The position numbers were made by a program, and so were the translations under genes. DNA of 64,000 nt from Rhizobium skierniewicense (lineage in GTDB: Bacteria; Pseudomonadota; Alphaproteobacteria; Rhizobiales; Rhizobiaceae), in contig NZ_JACIDV010000004.1 of the NCBI RefSeq assembly GCF_014196515.1, positions 186,001 through 250,000 on the forward strand, in the 5' to 3' direction. The notes beneath the pieces were generated by a model, which had not been told where the DNA came from, searched no databases, and saw only the letters and a program-made list of their open reading frames with translations. Every line of letters starts with the position of its first letter. Within the stretch, counting starts at the first letter, position 1. Shown one piece after another: positions 13,616 to 27,322 of this stretch.

Positions 13616-14683
13616 ATGAGTTTTACGGTTTACGATTCCGGGTCCAAGCAAGGCAATGCAGTCGGCATGATCGCACAGGTGATCTTGATTTCCGCCGTTG
13701 CGATGATTGGCTGGAATATCGCACTACCCGGGCTTGATCCTGCGTTCATGGAAACGCAACTGAGAAATGGCGTTCCTTCGCAACTTTCCGTCCTCGCGCT
13801 TGGAGCGGGGCCAATCCTGACCGCGTTTGCGCTGGGACAGCTTGGTAGAATTCTTGTTCCGCGTCTGGAGGACAGCGCCGCTATCGTCATTCTTGAAAAT
13901 CTGGTCGCTTTGCTCATTGCCGCGTCGCAGGCCTATGGCATTGCGCAATCGGTAGCAACAATGGGATTTCTGGCTGACGACAGTGCGCTTGGTCTGGCGA
14001 TCATCGTCGCATCCCTGGTTGGCGGCGTTGCGGTTCTTTTGTTCATGTCGAGACTGGTCGCTCTCCCAAGCCTTCTTGCTGGGTTCTGGATTGTCTGGCT
14101 TTTGCCCGCGTTGATTGGTTTGCCTGCTCAGTTTTCTTCGTGGTTTGAGCTCCTGAGGGTGGGCGCCGCCGGTGGCTCGCATGTGTTCGGAGCTGTCCTC
14201 GTGATGGCTATCGCTGTCGCGATGATCATATTTGCCATCCGCACAGTGATGCAGAGCATCGATCGACGGCATCTTTCTGACAAAGTGAACAGTGCCGCCC
14301 ATGTCATGAACATTGTCATATGGCCACCCTTTCTGGCGGCGAGTGCTGGTGGTTATCTATTGATCCCGCTTGTCTTTCTCTCACCAGATGCTGTGGCGAA
14401 TGCCTCCTGGTTGAGGATTTACGTTCTTGCCATGACTGCTCTCCTCATTCCCGTTTTCGTGTTCGGTTATTATCGCTTCTTCACACGCAAAGGCGTCACG
14501 TTTCCTGTGACGACGATGCTGGTGCTTGTTTTTGTGCAGATTGTACTGATGCTCGGCGGAGAATTCGCGATCACTCAGATCATGCTGCCTCTCCCGCTCA
14601 ACGGCACGACCTTGCTGGTTATGGTCGCCTTAGGCTACGCGATCATTGAGGCCATCCGCAGTCCGTCCGATCCATCACGCTGA
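13616..14683 (+). CDS. SecY-like multi-pass membrane protein
   Basis: This 355-residue, very hydrophobic protein has about ten membrane segments. The stretch SQLSVLALGAGPILTAFALGQLGR near residues 55-78 resembles the SecY segment in which a LSIFALGIMPYI-like strand precedes a helix. ENLVALLIAASQAYG resembles the next SecY helix. SecY itself is about 440 residues and sits in a ribosomal-protein operon, so this would be a divergent paralogue of unknown role. Alternatively it is an unrelated membrane protein. ATG 13616 follows AGGGG; GTG 13613 and TTG 13610 are in frame but less likely. It stands alone. Confidence 0.6.
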   Translation: MSFTVYDSGSKQGNAVGMIAQVILISAVAMIGWNIALPGLDPAFMETQLRNGVPSQLSVLALGAGPILTAFALGQLGRILVPRLEDSAAIVILENLVALLIAASQAYGIAQSVATMGFLADDSALGLAIIVASLVGGVAVLLFMSRLVALPSLLAGFWIVWLLPALIGLPAQFSSWFELLRVGAAGGSHVFGAVLVMAIAVAMIIFAIRTVMQSIDRRHLSDKVNSAAHVMNIVIWPPFLAASAGGYLLIPLVFLSPDAVANASWLRIYVLAMTALLIPVFVFGYYRFFTRKGVTFPVTTMLVLVFVQIVLMLGGEFAITQIMLPLPLNGTTLLVMVALGYAIIEAIRSPSDPSR

Positions 14684-14823
14684 GCCATCACGTAAAGGTG
14701 TTGCCTGCGGAGTGCCGGCCGGTGTTTCAGGCTTTGGTGCTTTGCAAACACCGTGTGTAACTTGACACGACGTGCAGACCGCCACATCGGTGGGGCGAGA
14801 CGCAAATCGATCAGGGAGGTAGT

Positions 14824-14871
14824 ATGATCAGACAATCAGCAGCCGCGACTTCAGGTGCGTTACGCAGATGA
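14824..14871 (+). CDS. Possible 15-residue leader peptide
   Basis: An ATG at 14824 follows GGGAGG at good distance. The frame MIRQSAAATSGALRR ends with a TGA that overlaps the ATG of the next gene by four bases. It may serve to deliver ribosomes to that gene, whose own site is weak. Confidence 0.4.
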   Translation: MIRQSAAATSGALRR

Positions 14872-15320
14872 TTATCGGCATCGTCCTCACGGCAGCTTTG
14901 CTGCTTTTCCTGATCGGCTTTCCCCGGCATATCAAGCCTGTCGTGGTCGGTCTTGCCATCGTCTGGGCATCGACGGTTTCCTGGGTGGTTTTCGACTGGT
15001 GGCGCTCTGGTGAACGACTGAACGCCATCGTTGCAACCGCGTCTTTCGATCCGACCTGCACGGAAGCCTCTGCGCCCATTCGGGTCAGCTTTCAAAACAC
15101 AAACGGCGTTGCCGTACGCCGTCTGACCTACACGCTGGAAGGGTTCGAGGCAGCGTTCCGTGCGTCGGTTTCATTTGATCCCTACCAGATCAGCGAGCGG
15201 CGTCTGGAACCCCATGAGACCTATGCCGCTTGCCGCCCGTTTCGTCTCCGCAACAATGAAAACGTCGATGGCAGAGACCTCGAATGGCGGGTGACGATCA
15301 ACTCGGCCGAATTCGACTGA
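14868..15320 (+). CDS. Small membrane protein of unknown function
   Basis: This 150-residue protein has two N-terminal membrane helices (IIGIVLTAALLLFLIGFP and VVVGLAIVWASTVSWVVFDWW). A soluble domain of about 95 residues follows with two Cys (DPTCTE, YAACRPF). The beta pattern (PIRVSFQNTNGVAVRRLTYTLEGF) suggests a small periplasmic immunoglobulin-like or FxLYD-like fold. No family name can be assigned. It is probably translated from the upstream 15-codon frame. Confidence 0.65.
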   Translation: MIIGIVLTAALLLFLIGFPRHIKPVVVGLAIVWASTVSWVVFDWWRSGERLNAIVATASFDPTCTEASAPIRVSFQNTNGVAVRRLTYTLEGFEAAFRASVSFDPYQISERRLEPHETYAACRPFRLRNNENVDGRDLEWRVTINSAEFD

Positions 15321-15553
15321 TGTTTCCGAACACTTAACCATAGCGACAATCGGACAAATCTCACGTCTTTTTGAACTCATTTTTTGCAGAATGTTTTACC
15401 CGCTAACATAAAAGGTTTTGCAACGGCTTGGGCATGTCTCTTCCTCGATTGAGGGGGGCGAGATGGCGGGAATGCAACTTTCGGGTCATTGTGTCGGCTG
15501 GGACGGGATGCCATTTGAACGGTAATTGATGAATTGTTCCAAAAGGTTCGACT

Positions 15554-16108
15554 TTGATTTTACGTATTTTGAAAATTGGTGTGTTGGCTCTCATCGCTGT
15601 GCCAGCTTCGGTTGGCGCCCATATGGGCATCAACCAGCTGACGGGAAATTTCCACGAAGTATTGCCTGGCGAGCTTTACAGATCCGCGCAGCCTTCCGGT
15701 GCTGATGTCGCTCAATACGCCCAACAGTTCGGTATAAAGACCATCATCAATTTACGCGATGAAGACCGCGATGATTGGTACGCGCAGGAAAAGAACGCTG
15801 CCGGGGCCAACAATGTCCAGATGATTGATTTCCCGCTCAGCTCCTCCAAAGAGCTGCCGCAAGCCCGCGCAGAGGAATTGGCGCGTATCATGAAGAACGC
15901 GCCAAAGCCCTTACTCATCCATTGTGAACACGGCGCCAACCGGACCGGCCTTGCCTCCGCGATCTATGTCGGTGCCGTTGCCCATAAGAGCGAACAAGCG
16001 GCAGAATTCCAGCTTTCCCCGTATTATGGGCACGTGCCGATCAAGGGCGTTGGTCGTTACGAAATGTATCAGTCGTGGGATAACTTCGAAGAGACGCTGG
16101 GGTTCTGA
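15554..16108 (+). CDS. Dual-specificity / tyrosine phosphatase-like protein
   Basis: This 184-residue protein has the CX5R phosphatase loop in LLIHCEHGANRTGLA near residues 120-134, with Cys as nucleophile and Arg binding phosphate. Upstream is the strand IKTIINLRDEDRDDWY, with an Asp-rich segment typical of the DSP/PTP fold. The N-terminus (ILRILKIGVLALIAVPASVGA) is a signal peptide or membrane anchor, so the domain may face the periplasm. Related exported phosphatases occur in rhizobia and are sometimes linked to polysaccharide or lipid phosphates. The start is a TTG at 15554 after AAAGG. The gene stands alone. Confidence 0.78.
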   Translation: MILRILKIGVLALIAVPASVGAHMGINQLTGNFHEVLPGELYRSAQPSGADVAQYAQQFGIKTIINLRDEDRDDWYAQEKNAAGANNVQMIDFPLSSSKELPQARAEELARIMKNAPKPLLIHCEHGANRTGLASAIYVGAVAHKSEQAAEFQLSPYYGHVPIKGVGRYEMYQSWDNFEETLGF

Positions 16109-16291
16109 CACATTCCTCCGTTACACCGCGCTGAGATATCGCGTGTGAGTTTTCGTAACAGCAAGAGCGTCTTTCCTGGTTCCGCGGGCGATTGAAAGCT
16201 TCCTTCAGCCCAAAGATTTTGGGCTGATTGTATCGCGCAAGATATGCGGATTGCCGGAAGAACCGAGCTTTCGTCACTTGCCCCGCGCTCG

Positions 16292-17539
16292 TTAAAAACG
16301 TCCGCCCTTATCCGAAATCACTTTCGTCAAGCTTCCATCCGCTGGAAACAGCGGAATGAGGCAGGCTTGCAGCGCGTGATAAATGTCACCCTTGCCTGGG
16401 AAGATGGTGTTGGCGGGGATCAGGTTTTCCGTCAGTTCCTCGTGCCAGCCACCGTTCTGGTGGTCGAGGAAGCTGTTGGCGATGGTGCTCCAGACGCGGC
16501 GATAGCTGTCTTCGTAGAACTCGTCGGCGGGCAGGTGTTCGTTGAGGAAGTGGGCTGCACCGGCGGCCTCGCACATCGGCCACCACAGCTTTTCGCGCTT
16601 GGCGGGCGTGTTGTCCCAATCCAGCGTGTAGAAGAAGCCGCCTTTTTCCCGATCCCATCCCAGCGACATGGATTGTACGAAGAGTGATTTCGCCGCCATC
16701 GGCATCCACTCATGCTTGCGCCCGCCCAACACCCAGAGTTGGAGCATCAAGCGTGCCCATTCCAGCCAATGGCCGGGCGTGGAGCCGGAGGGGCGGAACA
16801 TCTCGTTGCCACGATAATCCTTGTCCAGCACCCAGTTCTCGTCGAAATGTTCGGGAACGCGAAAATCCAGCGCGCCGGCCGCACGACGAATGACGAGGTC
16901 GGCAATACGCTCGGCTTTGGTCAGATAGGCGGTGTCGCCTGTGGCCTCGAAGGCCGCCATCAGCGCCTCGGTCAGGTGCATGTTGGAGTTTTGACCGCGA
17001 TAGTTTTCGATGGGAGACCAATCGCGATTGAATTCTTCGTTGATCGCGCCGTGCTTTTCTTCCCAGAATTTGGTTTCGAGAACGTTGGTAATGTCTGCCA
17101 GCATCTGGTCGGCCAGCGGGTGTCCAACGGTCTTGGCGGAAGACGCTGCAAGCAGCACGAAGGCATGTCCGTAACCCTGCTTGCGGGCGTCGACGGGACC
17201 GTTCTCATCCACCTGCCAGAAGTAGCCACCATGCTCTGCATCGCGATGGTTGTTCCACAGATAGGTCATGCCGTGATCGATGACATCGCCGCAGCCGGGG
17301 CGACCCAGAAGGTGGCCGATGGAGAAGCAGTGCACCATGCGCGCCGACATGTGGATGCCGCGAACCGGGTTTTCTGGTTGCAAGGCCGAGCCCTGGCGGT
17401 CAAGATCGAAGAAGCCGCCCTTGGGATTGATGGCGCGATACTGAAAGAAGTCGAACAAATCTTCCGCCTGCTTTGCCAGCCATTGCCGGTGCCAGGGCAG
17501 GTTGCTCCAGTTCGTTTTCCCGTGGTTCGCCTCGGTCAT
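16292..17539 (-). CDS. AGE-family sugar isomerase/epimerase (mannose isomerase-like)
   Basis: This 415-residue (alpha/alpha)6-barrel protein belongs to the N-acylglucosamine 2-epimerase superfamily. Family landmarks include GGFFDLDRQG, the His in the ARMVHCFSIGH segment, the GQNSNMHLTEALMAAFEATGD block, the GHWLEWARLMLQL block and the final GKGDIYHALQA. YihS-like and agrobacterial mannose isomerases of this family interconvert mannose/fructose or sulfoquinovose/sulfofructose; the substrate here cannot be told apart. ATG 17539 has GGAGG 5 bases upstream, better than an in-frame ATG at 17551. It diverges from metH, and the 181-bp gap holds the metH operator. Confidence 0.82.
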   Translation of the reverse strand: MTEANHGKTNWSNLPWHRQWLAKQAEDLFDFFQYRAINPKGGFFDLDRQGSALQPENPVRGIHMSARMVHCFSIGHLLGRPGCGDVIDHGMTYLWNNHRDAEHGGYFWQVDENGPVDARKQGYGHAFVLLAASSAKTVGHPLADQMLADITNVLETKFWEEKHGAINEEFNRDWSPIENYRGQNSNMHLTEALMAAFEATGDTAYLTKAERIADLVIRRAAGALDFRVPEHFDENWVLDKDYRGNEMFRPSGSTPGHWLEWARLMLQLWVLGGRKHEWMPMAAKSLFVQSMSLGWDREKGGFFYTLDWDNTPAKREKLWWPMCEAAGAAHFLNEHLPADEFYEDSYRRVWSTIANSFLDHQNGGWHEELTENLIPANTIFPGKGDIYHALQACLIPLFPADGSLTKVISDKGGRF

Positions 17540-17655
17540 CTCGTCCTCCATATGTTACGCTTGTGCGATTCTCTATATCTTTGGGACGTAACGGTGTCAT
17601 CCATAACGAAAATTTCGTACCTTTGCAGTAGATGCTGAAACTCAACGATATATTG

Positions 17656-17675
17656 ACATAAAGATATCTTTATGT
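17656..17675. promoter_or_regulatory. 20-bp perfect palindrome upstream of metH (SahR-like operator)
   Basis: ACATAAAGATATCTTTATGT is a perfect 20-bp palindrome 45 bp before the metH start. A close relative, GTATAAACATATCTTTATAT, lies at 56650-56669 upstream of the ArsR-methyltransferase regulator that precedes metF. The shared site strongly suggests that this regulator controls both. Confidence 0.82.
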
Positions 17676-17720
17676 GACTTACGATCTTGCAAATCACCTG
17701 CGCTAATGAGGAGTGTGCCG

Positions 17721-21497
<3,777 letters not shown>

Positions 21498-21563
21498 CAA
21501 TCCGATTCAGGTCGTTGTCTGGTTGATTCCAAAATGAGACGCTGTGTCTTGATTTTTAACAAG

Positions 21564-21590
21564 AAAAGCGCGGATCCTTCCGCGCTTTTT
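21564..21590 (+). terminator. Terminator of metH
   Basis: AAAAGCGCGGA pairs with TCCGCGCTTTT and ends in T residues, 66 bp after the metH stop. Confidence 0.85.
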
Positions 21591-21713
21591 GCCATCTCGG
21601 ACATCTCGCATCCGCGTGTTTTGGCCAGAAGACAGAATTGTCGACAAAGCTTTTACGTTATATTAGATTATTTGAATGTATTTGTAGGTTGTCATTTTGA
21701 GCGACGTCCTTTG

Positions 21714-21998
21714 ATGGAGATCATCGTGCAGCAACTGTCTTCTCTCGTGTTGGTCTTTGCCACACTCACGATCTTGAGTGCCCATTTCGTAACCGGCGCG
21801 GAAAGCAGCAATCGATGGGGTGTCGGTGTCGGCGCGCTGTTCCTCGGCCCGCTCGTTTTTTTCTTCGTCGCCCACACGGTTCTCTATCTCGGGGCACGGC
21901 TTTTCCGTGGCAGGGGCGGCGTTGCTTCTTACGCAACCACCAAGATAAATCGGGTTTCCGCGCTGATGACGATTTTGGCGACCATGGCCGTGGCTTGA
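21714..21998 (+). CDS. Small membrane protein of unknown function
   Basis: This 94-residue protein has two predicted membrane helices (LVLVFATLTILSAHFV and VGALFLGPLVFFFVAHTVLYLGA) separated by a short polar loop, and a third weak one near the end. No family is recognised. The start may be ATG 21714 or GTG 21726; the latter has GGAGA at a good distance. It stands alone between the metH terminator and the convergent alcohol dehydrogenase gene. Confidence 0.6.
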   Translation: MEIIVQQLSSLVLVFATLTILSAHFVTGAESSNRWGVGVGALFLGPLVFFFVAHTVLYLGARLFRGRGGVASYATTKINRVSALMTILATMAVA

Positions 21999-22071
21999 GG
22001 TCGTCGAGAGCGGAGGGATATCCGGCAGGACAGAGGGCGGGTCGCCAGACCCACCGATGCCCGATCCCCAT

Positions 22072-23115
22072 TTATTCAAACCGGTCGATAATGCTAATTC
22101 CATTTTCCTTGAAGCTATCCATGGCGGGCAGTGCCATCACTGCATCCGACAAAGTAATATGCCGTCCGATCAGCTTCTCTGGCGAAAGCTTGCCGGTATT
22201 GATCATCGCCAACATGTCGTCATACCGCCAGGCCTGCATGCCATGGCTGCCATATATTTCCAGTTCGTGCGCAATCACCCGCGCCATGGGGATTTGCGGC
22301 ATGGAATGATCAGCCAGCATCAAACCAACCTGCACATGGCGTCCGCGACGGCGCAGGTTGGTGATGGAATTGCAGCATGTTTGTGGATGGCCCAGCGCGT
22401 CGACGGAGACATGTGCGCCGCCGCCGGTGATATCACGCACGGCTTCGCTGACATCGGCGACGTCGCGGCTGTTGATCGTGGCGGTTGCGCCCAGCTCTTT
22501 CGCCAGTGCCAGCTTGTCCTCGGCAATATCGATGGCGACGACCTGAGCACCGAGCCCGGCGCCGATCATGATGGCGGAGAGACCCACGCCGCCGCAGCCA
22601 TGCACCGCCAGCCACTCACCGCCCTTTAGGCGGCCCTGATCAACCACGGCGCGGAACGAAGTGGCGAAGCGGCAACCGAGGCTGGCCGCCGTATCGAAGC
22701 CCATCTCATCGGGCATGTGGACGAGGTTCTGGTCGGCGTAGTCAATGGCGACATATTCGGCGTAGGAACCCCAATGGGTAAAGCCTGGCTGAAACTGCGT
22801 TTCGCAGACTTGGCTGTTGCCGGAACGGCACTCCTGGCAATGGCCACAGCCGGACACGAAGGGCACGGTGACGCGGTCACCTACCTTGAAGCGCATCACA
22901 TTTTTGCCGACCGCAGAAATGACGCCCGCAAATTCGTGGCCGGGTACATGCGGAAGGCGGATGTCTGTGTCATGGCCCATCCAGCCGTGCCAGTCGCTGC
23001 GGCAAAGGCCGGTTGCTTTGACCGATATCACCACGCCGCCGGGCATCGGGCCCGGGTCCGGCAGGTTGGCGATCATGGGTGCCTCGCCGAAGGCTTCGTA
23101 GAACAATGCGCGCAT
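22072..23115 (-). CDS. Zinc-dependent alcohol dehydrogenase (MDR family)
   Basis: This 347-residue medium-chain dehydrogenase oxidises an alcohol with NAD(P). Catalytic zinc ligands lie in [10 protein letters not shown] and PGHEFAGVI. The structural zinc site is [15 protein letters not shown], near 92-106. The nucleotide-binding loop is [27 protein letters not shown], and the acidic residue at the end of strand 2 favours NAD. It is the last gene of the minus-strand ABC importer cluster, 56 bp after the ATPase gene. It may act on the imported compound or its product, but the substrate is unknown. Confidence 0.88.
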   Translation of the reverse strand: MRALFYEAFGEAPMIANLPDPGPMPGGVVISVKATGLCRSDWHGWMGHDTDIRLPHVPGHEFAGVISAVGKNVMRFKVGDRVTVPFVSGCGHCQECRSGNSQVCETQFQPGFTHWGSYAEYVAIDYADQNLVHMPDEMGFDTAASLGCRFATSFRAVVDQGRLKGGEWLAVHGCGGVGLSAIMIGAGLGAQVVAIDIAEDKLALAKELGATATINSRDVADVSEAVRDITGGGAHVSVDALGHPQTCCNSITNLRRRGRHVQVGLMLADHSMPQIPMARVIAHELEIYGSHGMQAWRYDDMLAMINTGKLSPEKLIGRHITLSDAVMALPAMDSFKENGISIIDRFE

Positions 23116-23171
23116 GAATTTTCTCCTGAGATGGCTTGCTGTAGCCCGATCTCTCAGTCAGAAACAGTGCG

Positions 23172-24230
<1,059 letters not shown>

Positions 24231-24241
24231 AAAATAAGTCC

Positions 24242-25033
24242 TCAGGCCTTGGGAGGCGCGCCTTTTTGATAGCGCGAGACGAGTTGAATAAGGCCCAGGC
24301 AGCCCCAGGTGATGCCGAAGGAAATGACGGCGAGGGCAGCAGGCTCATAGGCGCGGTTGGCACCCAGCAATTGCATGTATGGACCAAAGGCCGGGCGGTT
24401 CAAAAGCGCCGCCATCGTGAATTCGCCGATGACGATGGCGAAGGTCAGGAACGCACCCGACAGCACAGCCACCAGAACATTTGGCAGGATGATGCGGGCG
24501 AGAATCGTCGCCCATCCGGCGCCGAGGCTCTGTGCGGCTTCGGTCAGCGTTTTGATGTCGATGGTGCGAAGCCCGGTATCGACAGCGCGGTACATATAGG
24601 GCAGGGCCAGCGTCGTATAACCGAACATCAACAACAGGTTGGTGCCTGATGTCGTCCCCGTCAGCGGCAGCCAACTTGAGGTGTTGTAGAGCCTGATGTA
24701 CCCGAACACGATGACGATCGCCGGAATGACCAGCGGCAGCAGGGTGATAAATTCGATGACGGGGCGAAGTGCGGGAAGTTTCAGGCGCACCCAGTATGCC
24801 GTCGGTACCACGAGCAGGACGCCAAAAATGATCGTGCACAGCGCCATCATGATCGAGAAGGTGAACGTCTCCTGAAATCTTGGATCGCTCAGCACCCTGC
24901 CATAGGCATCTAAGGAATACTCGCCACGCCGCATTTTCAGCGAGAAGTTGGTCATGCCGATCAGCGGCAGGGCAAAATAGAGCAGGCCGAACAGCAATGC
25001 GCCCCAGGCGAAAATCCGCTTCATTTCAGCCAC
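24242..25033 (-). CDS. ABC importer permease 2
   Basis: This 263-residue permease has six membrane helices and the cytoplasmic EAA loop TLTEAAQSLGAGWATILARIILPNV near 158-183, which contacts the ATPase. It overlaps the preceding permease gene by 13 bp, so the two are co-translated. The two permeases form the heterodimeric channel of a PotBC/FbpB-like system. Confidence 0.9.
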   Translation of the reverse strand: MAEMKRIFAWGALLFGLLYFALPLIGMTNFSLKMRRGEYSLDAYGRVLSDPRFQETFTFSIMMALCTIIFGVLLVVPTAYWVRLKLPALRPVIEFITLLPLVIPAIVIVFGYIRLYNTSSWLPLTGTTSGTNLLLMFGYTTLALPYMYRAVDTGLRTIDIKTLTEAAQSLGAGWATILARIILPNVLVAVLSGAFLTFAIVIGEFTMAALLNRPAFGPYMQLLGANRAYEPAALAVISFGITWGCLGLIQLVSRYQKGAPPKA

Positions 25034-25911
25034 CTCTCGCTGCGCGTGCGCATCCAGATATAGAGCGTATTGGCGATGCAGGTCACGAGGATCATTCCGA
25101 AGGCGAGCGCATAACCGAGGTGGGGATTGCCCAGCACGTCACCGCGGATTTGCGCAAACAGCAGGATCGGCACGATGTTGAGCGAGGAGCCCGTGAGTGC
25201 AATGGCTGTTGCGACGGCACCGAAGGCATTGGCAAACAGCAGCGAAAACGTGCCGAGAATGGAGGGCAGCAGAATGGGAAACGCCACCAGGCGCCAGTAC
25301 TGGAAGCCGCTCGCGCCGAGAATTTCCGCCGCCTCGCGCCATTCGCGCTTCAGACCATCCAGCGCCGGTGTGATGATGAGGATCATCAGCGGTATCTGGA
25401 AAAACAGATAGGTAATCGTCAGGCCCCAGAAGGACAGGATGTTGAAGCCCAGCAGTCGCAGATCGAGGCCCAGCTGGGTTTTCAAAAATACGGTGACGAG
25501 ACCGACGGGTCCGAGTGTGGCGATGAAGGCAAATGCCAGTGGCACGCCTGCAAATTGCGAGGCGACGCCGGAAAACGTCAAAAGTGGAGAGCGGACTTGT
25601 TGCGGCAAGCCGCCCAGAACAACGGCTGTTGCAACGCCAAAGCCAATCAGACAGCCCAGGGCCGCGGATGCGACGCTGATCTTGATGGAAATCCAGTAGG
25701 CGGAAAGAATGGACGCGGTGAAAAGGCCCGCGATGTTTTCAAGGGTGAAGCTGCCCTCGGGCGTCTGAAAAGCGCCAAGGACGATCTTCATCGTCGGCAT
25801 GATCAAAAAAAGCAGAATGAAAATGGCAAATGGCAGAACACCCAGCCACTCCAGCTTCAGGCGTCGCCCGACTGCTGGTCGCGGTGGCGCGCCATTGATG
25901 TTTGATGTCAT
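25021..25911 (-). CDS. ABC importer permease 1
   Basis: This 296-residue permease has an N-terminal cytoplasmic tail and about six membrane helices. An EAA-type loop, KREWREAAEILGASGFQYWRLVAFPIL, lies near 188-214. It is encoded 96 bp after the binding-protein gene. Together with permease 2 and the ATPase it forms a binding-protein-dependent importer. Confidence 0.9.
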   Translation of the reverse strand: MTSNINGAPPRPAVGRRLKLEWLGVLPFAIFILLFLIMPTMKIVLGAFQTPEGSFTLENIAGLFTASILSAYWISIKISVASAALGCLIGFGVATAVVLGGLPQQVRSPLLTFSGVASQFAGVPLAFAFIATLGPVGLVTVFLKTQLGLDLRLLGFNILSFWGLTITYLFFQIPLMILIITPALDGLKREWREAAEILGASGFQYWRLVAFPILLPSILGTFSLLFANAFGAVATAIALTGSSLNIVPILLFAQIRGDVLGNPHLGYALAFGMILVTCIANTLYIWMRTRSERWLK

Positions 25912-26007
25912 ATCCCGTTCCCGAACGCCGCAATCATCGCGGTCTTTTCATTTTTAGATGGTCCGCCCCGGCATCTGCAAAGACCGGGGCGGCTTTTCTT
26001 TTGAGGC

Positions 26008-27114
26008 TTACTTCACGTTTGCGCCAACGACCTTGTCCCAGCCGCCGGTGACGGCAGCCTTGTTGGCATCCACGTCTTCCAGTGTCGGGAAGATAGCCTT
26101 TTCATAGGCTGCTGCTGGTGGCAGGGCGTCCAGCAGGTCCTTCGGGATCTTGTTGGCCTTGGCAAGAGCATTGAAGCGGATCGGGTGGCAATAGCCCTTC
26201 AACCAGCCGAGCTGACCTTCGTCGGAGTAGAGGTGTTCCATCCACAACTTCGCGGCGTTTGGATGCGGTGCGTAGGCAGAGATACCCTGCACGTAAACGC
26301 CAGCCAGAACGCCCGATGATGGTACAACGACTTCAGTCGGTGGGTTGCCATTCAAAGTCTTGGCCCATGACAGCGCGTTGTAGTCCCATGCAATGACGAT
26401 CGGTGTCGCGCCTTGTGCCACGGTGCCAGCCTTGCCGATAACCGGCACGAAGTTGCCAGCCTTGTTCAGCTCGCCAAAATACTTCAGTCCGGCTTCGCCA
26501 GCGGCCTTGCCGTCCTTTGCACCGCTGGCAAGACCAGCCGCGAGAACGCCGAGAATAGCCTGGTTGGAGGCGCGTGGATCGCCAGCAAGAGCGACCTGGC
26601 CGGAATATTCAGGCTTCAGAAGGTCGGCCCAATCCTTTGGCGTGTTGGTAACGAGATCCTTGTTCACGAACATCGACATGACGCCGTAATAGTCGCCATA
26701 CCAGTAGCCCTCGGCATCCTTCACATTGTCAGGAATTTCGTCCCATGTGGAAACCTTGTACGGCTGGAGAAGACCTTCCTTCTTGGCCTGAGGACCGAAT
26801 GCAAGACCAACGTCAATCACGTCGGGCGCCTGTGGCCCCTTGTTGTCCTTGTTGGCCTTGATGGCCTCGACTTCATCCGCAGAGCCGGCATCAGGGTTCA
26901 GCTCGTTGACCTGAATTTCAGGATATTTGGCCTTGAAAGAAGCGATGACGTCGCCGTAACCGCACCAGTCGTGGGGCAGGGCGATGGTCGTTAGCATGCC
27001 TTCCTTCTTGGCGGCTGCGATGAGTTCTTCGCTGGGCGCTGCAGCGGCAATCGCAGTTGATGCGATGACCATTGCTGTGGTGAGCGATAGCAGGCGGCGG
27101 CTGTGCGAGATCAC
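26008..27114 (-). CDS. ABC importer periplasmic binding protein
   Basis: This 368-residue family-1-like binding protein starts with a signal peptide, ISHSRRLLSLTTAMVIASTAIAAAA. The GTG at 27114, preceded by GAGGAGA, is chosen; a frame back to 27261 adds an implausible basic leader. The mature part has the FbpA/PotD-like pattern (ELIAAAKKEGMLTTIALP, DVIDVGLAFGPQAKKEGLL, YGDYYGVMSMFVNKDLV). Relatives bind iron, polyamines or 2-aminoethylphosphonate. The nearby genes handle nitrogen compounds, so an amine-like ligand is favoured, by inference only. Confidence 0.85.
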   Translation of the reverse strand: MISHSRRLLSLTTAMVIASTAIAAAAPSEELIAAAKKEGMLTTIALPHDWCGYGDVIASFKAKYPEIQVNELNPDAGSADEVEAIKANKDNKGPQAPDVIDVGLAFGPQAKKEGLLQPYKVSTWDEIPDNVKDAEGYWYGDYYGVMSMFVNKDLVTNTPKDWADLLKPEYSGQVALAGDPRASNQAILGVLAAGLASGAKDGKAAGEAGLKYFGELNKAGNFVPVIGKAGTVAQGATPIVIAWDYNALSWAKTLNGNPPTEVVVPSSGVLAGVYVQGISAYAPHPNAAKLWMEHLYSDEGQLGWLKGYCHPIRFNALAKANKIPKDLLDALPPAAAYEKAIFPTLEDVDANKAAVTGGWDKVVGANVK

Positions 27115-27322
27115 GGTTGGTTCTCCTCTGTGTGTCCGATGCGTCTGACGACGCTCTACGTGGGTTGCATGAATGTTATGTGACGGATTTTTCAGGCGGC
27201 ATCCCGCCCTCATCATGGTCCCTGCCGTTTTCTTGCCATCATTACGCCCATTCGTCGCCATGATATTTGAGAAACGACATAAAAAATTCGTGTTGCGCCA
27301 TTCTGCTTTAATCGCGCTTTGT

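Noticed and set aside
13442..13651. 69-codon minus-strand frame near attR
   Set aside because: No ribosome site, overlaps the start of the SecY-like gene, no protein-like pattern.
17552..17720. SAH or cobalamin riboswitch before metH
   Set aside because: The gap is short and shows no convincing riboswitch core; the 20-bp palindrome explains regulation better.
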